Source of the DNA: an uncultured Flavobacteriales bacterium
GTDB taxonomy: Bacteria; Bacteroidota; Bacteroidia; Flavobacteriales_D; Sanyastnellaceae
Assembly (NCBI GenBank): GCA_905478795.1
Contig: CAJQJX010000044.1
Coordinates: 1-37,619 of the forward strand
Length of the DNA stretch: 37,619 nt
Direction of reading: 5' to 3'
Shown here: positions 25,745 to 34,838 of the stretch, in pieces
Position numbering within the stretch: the first letter of the stretch is position 1
Layout: each line of letters opens with the position of its first letter
Translations under genes and position numbers: made by a program
The notes under the pieces: generated by a model
The model's input: only the letters and a program-made list of their open reading frames with translations
What the model was told of the DNA's origin: nothing
The model's database searches: none

Positions 25745-26778
25745 TGCGCTTCACGAAGGCTTCCACTTTTGGAGTCTTGGCCATAATCGGCGCTGCAGGA
25801 TGTGCTTTAGAGCCTTCAGGCAGCGCCGATTCGGCTACCGTAGACTTCACGGACTCGCTCGATTGGTACAATGACCTGGTCGTGGCTTCCCCAAATCTGC
25901 CAAAGGTCTATGTGGACCGTGCGCAATTCCACCTCCGGAATGAGCGCACTGGCGAAGCCATGGCAGACTACGCCAGGGCCGTTGGGCTCGATTCTACCCG
26001 GGTCGATGACCGTCACCGATTGGGAGAAATTAGGTTTGGCGTCCAAGATTTTGAAGGGGCTGTTCGAGAATGGGAAGGTGCACTGAGGGCCGATGGACAA
26101 CACATCCCTTCCTTGCTTTCTCTGGCCGAAGTTGACTTGTTGTTGAGGTCATATGACGCTGCACTCCTGAAGATCAACAGTGCCCTGCGCATTGATGACC
26201 GGCTCGACGACGCCTATTTTCTCAAGGGGATGTTGTATTTGGAGACCAGAGATACCGCCACGGCGGCAAGCTCTTTTCAAACTGTGGTGGAGGTAGACCC
26301 CACCCGGTATGACGCCTACATACAGTTGGGCCTGCTGTATGCCGCTGCGCACGACGATTTGGCACTGGAGTATTTCCGAACAGCCCGCAACCTCAAGGCC
26401 AACAGCATTGAAGCCTTGTACGACGAGGCGGTTTACCTGCAGGAGCATGGCGATACTGAAGGTGCGCGCTACGCATCAGCACTGGCTCTGTATGACCGCA
26501 TTCTGGCTTTGGACCCCAACAATGCCTCTGCAGCGTTCAACAAAGGCTATGTGCATTTGGAATACCTGAATCAATACGACAGCGCAGCCTTCTGGTTTGA
26601 AGCAGCGATTGAACGGCTGCCCTATTACCATCAGGCGCATTACAACAAAGGCTTGGCTTTAGAGAGCTTAGGGCAAAACGAAGAGGCCCTGGCTGCTTAC
26701 AACGACGCCTTAAACTATGCGCCGGCCTACACGCCAGCCGCGCTGGCCAAAGGGCGGGTCATAGAGGCCCTGCGCTGA
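25744..26778 (+). CDS. TPR-repeat lipoprotein
   Basis: Function unknown; likely a periplasmic-facing scaffold. Seen (344 aa): a lipoprotein signal peptide ending in IGAAGC (lipidated Cys about residue 20), then about eight TPR-like 34-residue helical repeats (for example AMADYARAVGLDSTRVDDRHRL, AYFLKGMLYLETRDTATAASS, AHYNKGLALESLGQNEEAL). ATG 25744 is used because it overlaps the recA stop (TGATG); a TTG just before is possible. Cotranscription with recA seems likely. The gene ends before a bidirectional-looking hairpin shared with the convergent rplT operon. Confidence 0.86.
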   Translation: MRFTKASTFGVLAIIGAAGCALEPSGSADSATVDFTDSLDWYNDLVVASPNLPKVYVDRAQFHLRNERTGEAMADYARAVGLDSTRVDDRHRLGEIRFGVQDFEGAVREWEGALRADGQHIPSLLSLAEVDLLLRSYDAALLKINSALRIDDRLDDAYFLKGMLYLETRDTATAASSFQTVVEVDPTRYDAYIQLGLLYAAAHDDLALEYFRTARNLKANSIEALYDEAVYLQEHGDTEGARYASALALYDRILALDPNNASAAFNKGYVHLEYLNQYDSAAFWFEAAIERLPYYHQAHYNKGLALESLGQNEEALAAYNDALNYAPAYTPAALAKGRVIEALR

Positions 26779-26814
26779 CAGCACGGCCTCATCGGAAAGG
26801 ACTTTCCCCAAACG

Positions 26815-26846
26815 AACAACGCCGGCCCCAAGGGACCGGCGTTGTT
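26815..26846. terminator. Bidirectional terminator hairpin between recA-TPR and thrS-rplT operons
   Basis: An 11-bp perfect stem, AACAACGCCGG (26815-26825) with CCGGCGTTGTT (26836-26846), and a 10-nt loop in the gap between two convergent genes. No U-run stands directly after it beyond the stem's own TTGTT, so efficiency is uncertain. Confidence 0.65.
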
Positions 26847-26865
26847 GCGTTGAAGATGAGTGTGA

Positions 26866-27210
26866 TTACTTCACCTGATCCACAACCGCTTTGAAAGCGG
26901 CGGGGTGGTTCAGTGCCAAATCAGCAAGCACCTTACGGTTGAGCTCGATGCCTGATTTGCTGCACTTGCCCATAAACTGGGAGTAGCTCATTCCGTGCTG
27001 ACGTGCTCCAGCATTGATACGCTGAATCCACAAAGAGCGGAACTGGCGCTTCTTGAGCTTACGGCCTACGTAAGCGTAAAGGAGGGCTTTCTCGACAGCA
27101 TTCTTGGCTACGGTCCACACGTTTTTGCGTGCTCCATAGTAGCCCTTGGCCATCTTTAGGATTTTCTTCCGGCGAGCGCGGCTCGCTACGGCATTGTTTG
27201 AACGGGGCAT
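26866..27210 (-). CDS. rplT: 50S ribosomal protein L20
   Basis: Binds 23S rRNA early in large-subunit assembly. Seen (114 aa): [30 protein letters not shown] at the start, in pieces typical of L20; [49 protein letters not shown]; and a short end. Length and order match the family. It is the last gene of the thrS-infC-rpmI-rplT operon, 74 nt after rpmI. In several bacteria L20 represses this operon by binding its mRNA; no copy of the 23S-like site was identified here by eye. Confidence 0.97.
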   Translation of the reverse strand: MPRSNNAVASRARRKKILKMAKGYYGARKNVWTVAKNAVEKALLYAYVGRKLKKRQFRSLWIQRINAGARQHGMSYSQFMGKCSKSGIELNRKVLADLALNHPAAFKAVVDQVK

Positions 27211-27284
27211 GGTTTATTGGTTTCGGCGGACAGCGTCCCTTCTGGGAACTTGAGGAGCTGGCAACCTGTTCAACTTGTAATACT

Positions 27285-27479
27285 TCAGATACCCAACTGG
27301 GTCTTGATATTCGGCGTATCCGACTTGTGCACCAAACCTGATTGGGTCAGGTTGCGCTTTTGCTTGGTGCTCTTCTTAGTCAGGATGTGTGACTTGAACG
27401 CGTGCTTACGCTTCAGCTTGCCCGTGCCGGTCACGGTGAAACGCTTCTTCGCGCTGCTCTTGGTCTTCATCTTCGGCAT
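27285..27479 (-). CDS. rpmI: 50S ribosomal protein L35
   Basis: Small basic large-subunit protein. Seen (64 aa): [20 protein letters not shown], then [24 protein letters not shown], then a short tail ending KTQLGI. Composition and the KSHIL motif are diagnostic. It lies between infC (41-nt gap) and rplT, the classical order. Confidence 0.96.
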   Translation of the reverse strand: MPKMKTKSSAKKRFTVTGTGKLKRKHAFKSHILTKKSTKQKRNLTQSGLVHKSDTPNIKTQLGI

Positions 27480-27520
27480 GTCGTCCGTATGTGTCGGTTT
27501 GGGTCTCCCCTCACCAGGTT

Positions 27521-28075
27521 TTACTTCTTTGGTCTAAGCGTGATAAACATCCGCTTCCCCTCCAACTTCGGCATCAGCTCCACTGTGCCAACGTCTTCTA
27601 ACTCCTGCGCAAAACGCAGCAATAGAATCTCTCCCCGCTCTTTAAAGACAATCGATCTTCCGCGGAAGAATACGTGTGCCTTCAATTTGTTTCCCTCCTC
27701 TAAAAACTTCCTGGCGTGTTTCACCTTGAAGTTGAAATCGTGATCGTCCGTGTTCGGGCCGAACCTGATTTCTTTGAGGGTCACCTTTGACTGGTTGGCC
27801 TTGATTTCCTTTTGCTTCTTCTTCTGGTCATACAGGAACTTCTGATAGTTCAGAATCCTGCAGACAGGAGGGTCTGCTTTTGGAGAAATCTCCACCAGGT
27901 CCAGTTCCTGCTCCTCTGCCATTTTGATGGCATCCTCTACCTCGACAACATCAGCGTCGCCAATGTTGTCTCCGACCAATCGCACTTGGGCCGACCGGAT
28001 TTCACGGTTCGTCCTGTGCGGGTTCTTTTTGATCACCCGGGCTGGGCCTCGGGATCGTCTTCGTCGAATAGCGAT
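27521..28075 (-). CDS. infC: Translation initiation factor IF-3, probable ATC start
   Basis: Prevents premature subunit joining and checks the start codon. Seen (184 aa from ATC 28075): [14 protein letters not shown], then [50 protein letters not shown] (interdomain helix), [31 protein letters not shown] and a C-terminal [13 protein letters not shown]. There is no ATG in frame near the N-terminus. Options are TTG 28099, which overlaps thrS by 17 nt, or ATC 28075, which gives the xAIRR-type N-terminus typical of Bacteroidota IF-3 and a 7-nt gap after thrS. Rare start codons on infC are known to serve autoregulation. Confidence 0.93.
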   Translation of the reverse strand: MAIRRRRSRGPARVIKKNPHRTNREIRSAQVRLVGDNIGDADVVEVEDAIKMAEEQELDLVEISPKADPPVCRILNYQKFLYDQKKKQKEIKANQSKVTLKEIRFGPNTDDHDFNFKVKHARKFLEEGNKLKAHVFFRGRSIVFKERGEILLLRFAQELEDVGTVELMPKLEGKRMFITLRPKK

Positions 28076-28082
28076 GGTGCTA

Positions 28083-30044
28083 TCAGTTTTGTTGGTCAAT
28101 CATCTCGTCACCCCCAAGCATTTCAGCAACCTCACTTTCGATTCGGTCCGCAAATGCCTCGGTGGCCAAACCTCCTACATCCCCTTCGCCTTGCTTGCGC
28201 ACCGCTACAGTTCCGTTCTCGGCCTCGTCTCCTCCCACTATGAGCATGTATGGGACTTTATCCAGCTCCGCATCGCGGATCTTCTTCCCAACCTTTTCAC
28301 TGCGGTCGTCAACGAGGGCGCGAATATCGCGCTTTTCAAGGGATTTTGAAACCTCTTGGGCATAGTCGTTAAACTTATCGCTCACAGGCAGTATTCGCGC
28401 CTGTTCTGGAGTGAGCCACAAGGGGAATTTACCCGCACAATGCTCGATGAGGATGGCTACAAACCTCTCCATAGAGCCAAAAGGAGCCCTGTGAATCATC
28501 ACGGGACGGTGTTTTTGGTTGTCGGCCCCCACATACTCAAGCTCGAAACGCTCGGGCAGATTGTAGTCAATTTGAACCGTTCCAAGTTGCCATTTGCGGC
28601 CGATGGCGTCGCGGACCATGAAGTCAAGCTTGGGACCATAGAAGGCCGCCTCACCCAATTCTGTGATGGTCTTGAGTCCTTTTTCCGCGGCAACCTCTGC
28701 GATCGCCTTCTCGGCGTTGTCCCAATTGCTGTCGTCCCCGATGTATTTGTCGGGGGTCGCGGGGTCTCTCAAGGACACTTGCGCCACGAAATCCACAAAG
28801 TCCAACGTCTTGAAGATGTACAAGACAAGGTCTATGACCTTTCCGACTTCTTCCTTGACCTGATCGACCGTGCAGAAAATATGGGCGTCGTCTTGGGTAA
28901 ATCCACGAACACGGGTGAGTCCATGCAGCTCGCCACTCTGCTCGTAGCGGTAGACCGTTCCAAACTCTGCAAAGCGAACGGGCAAGTCACGATAGCTGCG
29001 CGGCCGGCTCTTGAATATCTCGCAATGATGCGGGCAATTCATGGGCTTGAGCAAATACTCTTCTCCCTCTGCGGGGGTCTTGATGGGCTGGAAACTGTCC
29101 TCACCGTACTTGGCGTAGTGACCACTGGTCACATACAACTCCTTGTTTCCAATGTGTGGTGTGATGACCGCCTGATAGCCCATTTTGCGCTGGGCCTCCT
29201 TGAGGAAGGACTCAAGGCGCATGCGCAGGTCCGCTCCTTTTGGCAACCACAGCGGCAAGCCTTGGCCCACTTTTTCACTGAACGTAAAGAGATCGAGCTC
29301 TTTGCCCAACTTCCGGTGATCGCGAAGACGCGCTTGCTCAAGGAGTTCCAGGTGCTCCGTCAATTGCGCCTTTTTGGGGAAGGCAATGCCATAAATCCGG
29401 GTCAGCTGCTTTTTCGTCTCGTCCCCTTTCCAATATGCGCCCGCAACGGCAAGGAGCTTTACCGCCTTAATGTGTCCTGTATGGGGCAAATGTGGGCCCC
29501 GACACAAATCGGTAAAGCCACCCTGAGTGTAGAAGGTGATGGTGCCGTCCTCCAGGTTCTGCAGCAAGTCCAGCTTGTATTCGTCCCCTTTGTCCTCGAA
29601 GTAAGCGATGGCCTCTGACTTGGTGACCTCACGGCGGACATACTCGCTTTTCTGCTTGGCCAACTCGAGCATCTTTTTCTCGATGGCCGGAAAATCTTTG
29701 TCGCTGAAAACGTGGTCTCCAAAATCGACGTCGTAGTAAAACCCGCCCTCGATAGAGGGACCTACCCAAAACTTGACGCCATCGTACATGGCTTCGAGTG
29801 CCTCGGCCATCAGGTGTGCCCCGCTGTGCCAGAAGGTGCTCTGGGCATTGTCGTCGCCCCAGGTCAACAACTTCAACGAGACGTCACCGCCCAGCGGGCG
29901 CTGGGCATCGCGCACTTCGCCGTCGACTTCTGCAGCGAGCACATTGCGCGCTAGGCCCTCGCTGATGTCACGTGCTACGTCCATCGCGGTCGCGTTGGCT
30001 TCGGCCTGACGAACTGAGCCGTCGGGAAGGGTGATGTTGATCAT
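28083..30044 (-). CDS. thrS: Threonyl-tRNA synthetase
   Basis: Class II synthetase charging tRNA-Thr. Seen (653 aa, standard length): an N-terminal TGS domain ([24 protein letters not shown]); an editing domain with [35 protein letters not shown] (HxxxH zinc/editing motif); a catalytic core with [37 protein letters not shown] (motif 2 region and zinc Cys/His), [13 protein letters not shown]-like [11 protein letters not shown] (motif 3); and the anticodon domain ([17 protein letters not shown]). It is the first gene of the infC-rpmI-rplT operon and starts 17 nt after a TATCTTTG promoter box. Confidence 0.97.
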   Translation of the reverse strand: MINITLPDGSVRQAEANATAMDVARDISEGLARNVLAAEVDGEVRDAQRPLGGDVSLKLLTWGDDNAQSTFWHSGAHLMAEALEAMYDGVKFWVGPSIEGGFYYDVDFGDHVFSDKDFPAIEKKMLELAKQKSEYVRREVTKSEAIAYFEDKGDEYKLDLLQNLEDGTITFYTQGGFTDLCRGPHLPHTGHIKAVKLLAVAGAYWKGDETKKQLTRIYGIAFPKKAQLTEHLELLEQARLRDHRKLGKELDLFTFSEKVGQGLPLWLPKGADLRMRLESFLKEAQRKMGYQAVITPHIGNKELYVTSGHYAKYGEDSFQPIKTPAEGEEYLLKPMNCPHHCEIFKSRPRSYRDLPVRFAEFGTVYRYEQSGELHGLTRVRGFTQDDAHIFCTVDQVKEEVGKVIDLVLYIFKTLDFVDFVAQVSLRDPATPDKYIGDDSNWDNAEKAIAEVAAEKGLKTITELGEAAFYGPKLDFMVRDAIGRKWQLGTVQIDYNLPERFELEYVGADNQKHRPVMIHRAPFGSMERFVAILIEHCAGKFPLWLTPEQARILPVSDKFNDYAQEVSKSLEKRDIRALVDDRSEKVGKKIRDAELDKVPYMLIVGGDEAENGTVAVRKQGEGDVGGLATEAFADRIESEVAEMLGGDEMIDQQN

Positions 30045-30061
30045 GCTGTCCGGATTCGCGG

Positions 30062-30069
30062 CAAAGATA
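30062..30069 (-). promoter_or_regulatory. TATCTTTG promoter box of the thrS operon
   Basis: An exact TAnnTTTG element on the minus strand, 17 nt before the thrS ATG, giving a leader of about 10 nt. No TTG at the -33 distance. The leader is too short for a structured thrS autoregulatory operator or T-box. Confidence 0.5.
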
Positions 30070-30215
30070 ATCCCGCGTTCGGCCGGAACGTGCTTCTAAA
30101 AGGATGTCAAATCCCCATCGCTTTGGGGACAGCTGTATACCAAGACTCCCAAAAGCTGCATTGCATATACAGGACAGAGACCGTCTCCGCCCACAAACTC
30201 TTCAAACCCTCGCCC

Positions 30216-30908
30216 ATGTTCATGGCATTTAGAACGACTTCCGCCGCCGCCATTTTGATGGCCCTCAGCGCACCAGCAGCCCTCAGTGCGGCCCCACAGG
30301 ACCTTCGCAATTTTGACGATTTCATCCACTACGTTCGCACCGAAGCCCATTCGGGGGATGCCGAACGCATCTTGGATTGCTTTGCGCCCATGGTCGTGCA
30401 GGAAGAGGGATGTGACCCCGTCTCCATCAAAGACATCTTGGGGCTGGAAGCCCAGCGGTTCGGATGGAAAGCCACTGGCCGAGATGTGGCCCGCTTCGCC
30501 GATGGATTCGTTCTGGTGAATACCGATGGCACCATGACCAACCTGCAAGCCCGAGCTGCGGGACAGGACCACCTATTGGACATACTGGGAGACCGCGTCA
30601 AATTTCGCCGCGGCCCTGGATTGGATGGCGAGGTGATCGCCCTTTTAGACCAAGGCACCTTGCCCGGTACGCTAGATGCTGGGCGCTGGACCGTAGACCG
30701 TGACGGCACCAGCTGGACCCCCGTGCGTCTGGAACACCCCGAATTGGGAAAGGTGAAGGGCTACATAGGCAGCGACTACGTTCGGGCAACACGTGGCCAT
30801 GGAGACCTCAAACTGACCGCTTCATTTGACGGCACCCGCTGGGCCTTTTCGGGATACGAACGGACGCGTTCAGACCTCGTGGTCAACCACGATTGCCCCA
30901 CACCTTGA
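30216..30908 (+). CDS. Exported protein with C-terminal SH3-like domain
   Basis: No specific function recognised. Seen (230 aa from ATG 30216; ATG 30222 is also possible): a signal peptide (AAAILMALSAPAALSAAPQ, cleavage about residue 27), a helical region about 30-125 with FDDFIHYVRTEAHSGDAERILDCF, then a bacterial SH3-like module about 125-190 (GDRVKFRRGPGLDGEVIALLDQGTL, then GTSWTPVRLEHPELGKVKGYIGSDYV), as in many cell-envelope proteins. The upstream frame to 30090 is rejected because it does not resemble a signal peptide. The last 26 bp overlap the convergent thioesterase-like gene. The 171-nt gap from thrS holds only the thrS promoter that I can see. Confidence 0.76.
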   Translation: MFMAFRTTSAAAILMALSAPAALSAAPQDLRNFDDFIHYVRTEAHSGDAERILDCFAPMVVQEEGCDPVSIKDILGLEAQRFGWKATGRDVARFADGFVLVNTDGTMTNLQARAAGQDHLLDILGDRVKFRRGPGLDGEVIALLDQGTLPGTLDAGRWTVDRDGTSWTPVRLEHPELGKVKGYIGSDYVRATRGHGDLKLTASFDGTRWAFSGYERTRSDLVVNHDCPTP

Positions 30909-31389
30909 GGTGCCAATGAACCAGGGCCTGGGCGCAATGTTCGCCGCGGGCGTCGTGGAGGGCGGCGCTCAATTGGACCCTGGCCACACCCTCCTTCTGA
31001 AGCACATCGGACAGTCCCTGGACTTCCGGTGTGTTTCTTTTTGACGTCGCGGTACAATTCCCTTGAGGCTTGGCCAGATAGTCTACCTCAATCCTCGACA
31101 TGATGATGCGGTAATCCCGCATGCCCAGCTCGATCAATACCGAAGCTCCAGAGGAAAACTCCAACGCCGTTGCAATGGCACACGCGTGCATGCCCCCCAA
31201 GTGATTCCGGTTGGAACGGCGCTCGGGCAGCGAGACTTTGACAGCCTCTTCATTGACTTCGATGATGCCAATGCGGTGGGGACGGTTAAATGGAAGTGCC
31301 ACCCGCATCAAACGATCAAGGGCTTTGGGGTTTCCTGCACGCGCCTCTTGGAGCGCTTTGTCAGCACGTTGGGCTACCCACGCATTCAT
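30883..31389 (-). CDS. Hotdog-fold thioesterase-like protein (DUF4442-like)
   Basis: Probably a PaaI/DUF4442-type hotdog protein; such proteins hydrolyse acyl-CoA esters but the substrate is unknown. Seen (168 aa): a helical N-terminus; then VSLPERRSNRNHLGGMHACAIATALEFSSG, where the Asn-His-x-Gly-x-x-His-Ala block matches the hotdog active-site helix; then MSRIEVDYLAKPQGNCTA, and a final strand ALVHWHLKVWG. It starts within the stop of the pyrophosphohydrolase gene (ATGA), so the two are translated together. Confidence 0.8.
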   Translation of the reverse strand: MNAWVAQRADKALQEARAGNPKALDRLMRVALPFNRPHRIGIIEVNEEAVKVSLPERRSNRNHLGGMHACAIATALEFSSGASVLIELGMRDYRIIMSRIEVDYLAKPQGNCTATSKRNTPEVQGLSDVLQKEGVARVQLSAALHDARGEHCAQALVHWHLKVWGNRG

Positions 31390-31841
31390 GGTGCCACTGT
31401 TGGCAGTTCGACACCCGCTTCTTTGAGCGCCCCCGCAATGTCTGGCTTGAAATATCCAGGCCCCTTTAACACCTTTCCGTCGGCGCGGTATATGGGCTTG
31501 CCGTCGGGGCCCAGCTTGGACATGTTGGACGCTTGAATGGTCCGAAACACATTGGACATCACATCCTGCATGCCATGACTAATAATGGTACCGCACAAGA
31601 TGTAGAGCATGTCTCCCAATGCGTCGGCCACCTCGACCATATCACCCGCGCGCACGGCGTCCAGGTATTCATCGTTCTCTTCGGCCATCAGGCTGTGCCG
31701 CAATGACATCTCTTCTGCGGTCAATTGCAAGTTGGGCTGTTCTTCCACCCGCAAACCAAAGGTGCTGTGGAACTCCGCAACGGAGGAAAGGCATTCGTTC
31801 AAGGTCATGCCACAAGTTGGGTCAACATCTTTTAACCGCAT
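31386..31841 (-). CDS. MazG-like nucleotide pyrophosphohydrolase
   Basis: All-alpha NTP pyrophosphatase related to HisE/MazG, predicted to clear non-canonical nucleotides. Seen (151 aa from ATG 31841): VAEFHSTFGL at the start, MAEENDEYLDAVRAGDMVEVADALGDMLY with the ExxE and ExxD metal motifs, IISHGMQDVMSNVFRTIQASNMSKLGPDGKP, and YRADGKVLKGPGYFKPDI, a pattern seen in the phosphoribosyl-ATP pyrophosphohydrolase-like group. The frame runs open to 32009 but would overlap moxR; ATG 31841 starts the conserved region. An ATG at MTLNECL is a shorter alternative. Coupled to the downstream hotdog gene. Confidence 0.85.
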   Translation of the reverse strand: MRLKDVDPTCGMTLNECLSSVAEFHSTFGLRVEEQPNLQLTAEEMSLRHSLMAEENDEYLDAVRAGDMVEVADALGDMLYILCGTIISHGMQDVMSNVFRTIQASNMSKLGPDGKPIYRADGKVLKGPGYFKPDIAGALKEAGVELPTVAP

Positions 31842-31868
31842 AGAACCTCTGCGCCAAAAGCACTCCTG

Positions 31869-31876
31869 TATTTTTG
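31869..31876 (+). promoter_or_regulatory. TATTTTTG promoter box before the moxR-bat operon
   Basis: An exact TAnnTTTG element 53 nt before the moxR ATG, so this transcript, unlike others here, would have a leader of about 45-50 nt. No TTG at -33. Confidence 0.45.
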
Positions 31877-31929
31877 AATGCGTGAAATGCAGCTTTTGTC
31901 CGCATTGAGCACGAGACCAGATAACAGAC

Positions 31930-32967
31930 ATGGAAAGCAACACCCCTACTCCGGAGATTGCTGTCGCCAGCAACGGCAGCCCGGACATACAAGCCCTCAC
32001 AGAACGCATTCGTTCCGCCAGTGGCTTTGTGGACCAACTGCGTCATGAAGTCGGCAAAACGGTCGTTGGCCAACGCAACATGATGGACACCCTGATTACA
32101 GGGTTACTGGCCGATGGCCACGTTCTCCTTGAGGGTGTCCCTGGTTTGGCCAAAACATTGGCCATCCAAACCCTGAGTCAAGCTGTGGCTGTGGACTTTA
32201 GCCGCATTCAGTTTACCCCGGACTTGTTGCCCGCCGACGTGGTAGGCACCATGATCTACAACCAAAAGCAGGAGCAATTCACGGTGAGCAAGGGGCCCAT
32301 TTTTGCCCATTTTGTACTGGCAGATGAAATCAACCGTGCTCCTGCCAAAGTGCAGAGCGCGCTGCTCGAGGCCATGCAAGAGCGCCAGGTCACCATTGGC
32401 TCAGAAACCTTTCCACTCCCCCAGCCTTTCCTGGTGTTGGCCACCCAAAACCCGGTGGAGCAAGAAGGCACCTACCCCCTCCCGGAGGCCCAAGTCGACC
32501 GTTTCTTGCTGAAGGCGGTCATTGACTACCCCACTTCCGAAGAGGAGCAGATCATTTTGAGAAATCAGGTGGCTTCGGGTGCACGGCCTAAAGTGCAGCC
32601 TGTGGTGACCCCCGAAGAAATCGTAGCCGCTCGGAAGCTTGTTCGCGAGGTCTACATGGACGAGAAAATCGAGCGCTACATCGTCACCTTGGTGCAAGCA
32701 ACTCGGAAGCCGGAAAACCATGGAATGGGCCACCTCGAGCCACTCATTGGCTTTGGAGCATCGCCCAGGGCCACGATTGGTTTGGCCATGGCGGGAAAAG
32801 CCCGGGCATTCATGGCCCACAGGGGTTATGTGATTCCCGAGGACATTCGGGCCGTTGCCATGGATGTGCTCCGCCACCGCATCGGCTTGACTTTTGAAGC
32901 TGAAGCCGAGGAGATCCGCCAAGAGCAAATCGTTACCGAGATTCTCGACCAGGTTCAAGTTCCCTGA
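31930..32967 (+). CDS. moxR: MoxR-family AAA+ ATPase
   Basis: Chaperone-like ATPase of the Bat aerotolerance system, thought to act with VWA proteins on periplasmic partners. Seen (345 aa): Walker A GVPGLAKT (about 69-76), FTPDLLPADVVGTMIY, Walker B in FVLADEINRAPAKVQSALLEAMQERQVTI (about 128-157), sensor 1 ATQNPVEQEGTYPLPEAQVDRF, and a lid with GASPRATIGLAMAGKARAFMAHRGYVIPEDI. First gene of a five-gene operon; DUF58 begins 1 nt after its stop. Confidence 0.95.
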   Translation: MESNTPTPEIAVASNGSPDIQALTERIRSASGFVDQLRHEVGKTVVGQRNMMDTLITGLLADGHVLLEGVPGLAKTLAIQTLSQAVAVDFSRIQFTPDLLPADVVGTMIYNQKQEQFTVSKGPIFAHFVLADEINRAPAKVQSALLEAMQERQVTIGSETFPLPQPFLVLATQNPVEQEGTYPLPEAQVDRFLLKAVIDYPTSEEEQIILRNQVASGARPKVQPVVTPEEIVAARKLVREVYMDEKIERYIVTLVQATRKPENHGMGHLEPLIGFGASPRATIGLAMAGKARAFMAHRGYVIPEDIRAVAMDVLRHRIGLTFEAEAEEIRQEQIVTEILDQVQVP

Positions 32968-32968
32968 G

Positions 32969-33835
32969 ATGGAAGCCTCAGAGCTGATTCGCCGCGTTCG
33001 CCGGGTAGAGTTGCGTGCCCGTGGATTGAGCAGCCAGATTTTTTCGGGTGAATACCACAGCGCCTTCAAGGGAAGGGGCATGGCCTTCAGCGAAAACAGG
33101 GCTTATCAGCATGGTGACGAAATCCGCACCATTGACTGGAATGTGACCGCGCGCATGCGCAGTCCATATGTGAAGGTCTTTGAGGAAGAACGCGAACTCA
33201 CTGCCATGTTGCTCATTGACGTGAGCGCATCTGGAAAGCTGGGGAGCCGCGAAAAATCCAAGCGTGAACTCGCCGCTGAACTGGCGGCGGTGCTCGCTTT
33301 TTCTGCTGGACAGAACAACGACAAGATTGGCGCCATCCTCTTCAGCGACCGCATCGAACGGTTTATCCCCCCTAAAAAAGGGCGCAGCCACATCCTTCGG
33401 ATTGTGAGAGAAATCATTGACCTGGAGCCTGAAGGGACAGGGACGGACATCACCTCCGCCCTTGAACATTTCGGTCGTGTCATGAAGAAGCGCACCATTG
33501 CCTTTCTCATCAGCGACCTTCAAGACACTGGATTCGGGGATATACTCAAGCGCACGTCACGCAGGCATGACTTGGTCGCCCTTCAATTGGTGGACGACTT
33601 GGAATTAAAGGCAGCCAAGTTTGGTTGGTTGGCCGCCACCGATCCTGAATCGGGCAGAGCCGGTTTCATCGACACCTCTTCCATGCGCTGGCGCAAGCGT
33701 TACACTGCTGCTGCGCAACAGTTTCAAACTGACCTCGTCGGAATGATGAAGCGTTCTGGAGTAGACCATGCGGTGCTGAACACTGCAAAACCCTATGTGC
33801 AACCGCTCATGCAATTGTTTGATCGCCGTGGTTGA
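32969..33835 (+). CDS. DUF58 family protein with VWA-like fold
   Basis: Cytoplasmic partner of MoxR in the Bat operon; function unclear. Seen (288 aa from ATG 32969): ELRARGLSSQIFSGEYHSAFKGRGMAFSENRAYQHGDEIRTIDWNVTARM, the DUF58 signature; then a VWA-like half with AMLLIDVSASGKLGS, IGAILFSDRIERFIPPKKG and IAFLISDLQD. The MIDAS-like DVSAS is present. The start ATG 32969 directly follows the moxR TGA; the longer frame from 32894 would lie inside moxR. Confidence 0.93.
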   Translation: MEASELIRRVRRVELRARGLSSQIFSGEYHSAFKGRGMAFSENRAYQHGDEIRTIDWNVTARMRSPYVKVFEEERELTAMLLIDVSASGKLGSREKSKRELAAELAAVLAFSAGQNNDKIGAILFSDRIERFIPPKKGRSHILRIVREIIDLEPEGTGTDITSALEHFGRVMKKRTIAFLISDLQDTGFGDILKRTSRRHDLVALQLVDDLELKAAKFGWLAATDPESGRAGFIDTSSMRWRKRYTAAAQQFQTDLVGMMKRSGVDHAVLNTAKPYVQPLMQLFDRRG

Positions 33836-33842
33836 CCTGCGC

Positions 33843-34838
33843 ATGATTGTCATCGTCTGGCTGTCTCTTTCGGCCACTGCCTGGGGCCAATCCGACCCGG
33901 TCATGACCTTGATCACAGACCGCGACAGCATTGGTGTGGGAGAGCCTTTGACCCTTCAGCTTGTTTCAGACGAACCCCTCCAAGGTGGCCAACGCTGGCA
34001 GTGGCCCCAATTGCTGGCCGGAGACTCTTTGGCCCAAGGTTGGGAAATCCTATCCGTCTCACCAATAGACAGCAGCGCTTCACCAGTGCTGGACGCCGGA
34101 CTCCGAAGGCGTCAAGACATCGTTGTCTTGGCATGGGACTCGGGCATGAAGGCCATTGAACCCATTGGCTTGGTGGACAGCGGCGAGGTCGCCGCGCAAA
34201 CCCTCAGGGCCATCATCGAAGTGGGACTCGTGCCACTCGAGGCCAATGCCGTGCCGAAGCCCATGCAAGGGTTCAAGGCGTATCATTTCTCCTTGTGGGA
34301 CCGGCTCCAGGCCATGCTTCCTTGGCTCATTGGAGCGCTGCTGGCATTCGTATTGGGCCGGTATGCCTATCTCAAATGGCGTTCAAGAGAAGCTACAGAA
34401 AACGACGAAGAAGCTGGGACTGAACCTCTAATCCCCGCCCACGTCACGGCATTGGCCCTCTTGCATCAACTCGAACAAGAGAAGCCCTGGAACGATGGAC
34501 GGGGAAAGGAAGCCCAAGCCATACTCTCAGAGGCAGTGCGTGTTCACCTCCAAGGAAGCTTTGGTGTCAAGGCACTTGAACGGACGACCGATGAACTGGC
34601 CCAAACATTGCGGAGTGCGCCCATCAAAGGGATGGCTGCCGATGAAAGCGATTGGATGATTGCCTTGCTGCAGCGTTCGGACCTGGTCAAATTCGCCAAA
34701 CAGGACATGGACGGAGACGCCCATTTGAGGGTGGTGCAGGAGAGTATCGCATGGATTAACCGCACGATTCCTATTGAAACCACCGCTCCGGAAGGTGCTG
34801 CGTCAGGTGAAAACACCCCCCCTCAAGGGCATGAGTGA
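33843..34838 (+). CDS. BatD/DUF4381-like membrane protein
   Basis: Envelope protein of the Bat operon. Seen (331 aa from ATG 33843): a signal peptide (VIVWLSLSATAWGQ), a beta-rich exported part about 18-150 (DSIGVGEPLTLQLVSDEPLQGG), one transmembrane helix about 160-178 (MLPWLIGALLAFVLGRYAYL), and a cytosolic helical C-terminal region with LALLHQLEQEKPWNDGRGKEAQAILSEAVRVHL as in DUF4381. It resembles the anchored proteins found between the DUF58 gene and batA in other Bacteroidota. It ends overlapping the batA start by 8 bp. The name BatD is used only for resemblance; a second, larger BatD may lie beyond the window. Confidence 0.78.
   Translation: MIVIVWLSLSATAWGQSDPVMTLITDRDSIGVGEPLTLQLVSDEPLQGGQRWQWPQLLAGDSLAQGWEILSVSPIDSSASPVLDAGLRRRQDIVVLAWDSGMKAIEPIGLVDSGEVAAQTLRAIIEVGLVPLEANAVPKPMQGFKAYHFSLWDRLQAMLPWLIGALLAFVLGRYAYLKWRSREATENDEEAGTEPLIPAHVTALALLHQLEQEKPWNDGRGKEAQAILSEAVRVHLQGSFGVKALERTTDELAQTLRSAPIKGMAADESDWMIALLQRSDLVKFAKQDMDGDAHLRVVQESIAWINRTIPIETTAPEGAASGENTPPQGHE

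Noticed and set aside
28356-29618. Long open frame (420 codons) on the plus strand inside thrS
   Set aside because: Fully antisense to a strongly conserved synthetase; no homology, promoter or start signals. A product of codon bias in G+C-rich DNA.
30112-30127. Possible hairpin CCCCATCGCTTTGGGG upstream of the SH3-like gene as a terminator or operator
   Set aside because: Only a 5-bp stem, no T-run, and no gene ends near it on the plus strand.
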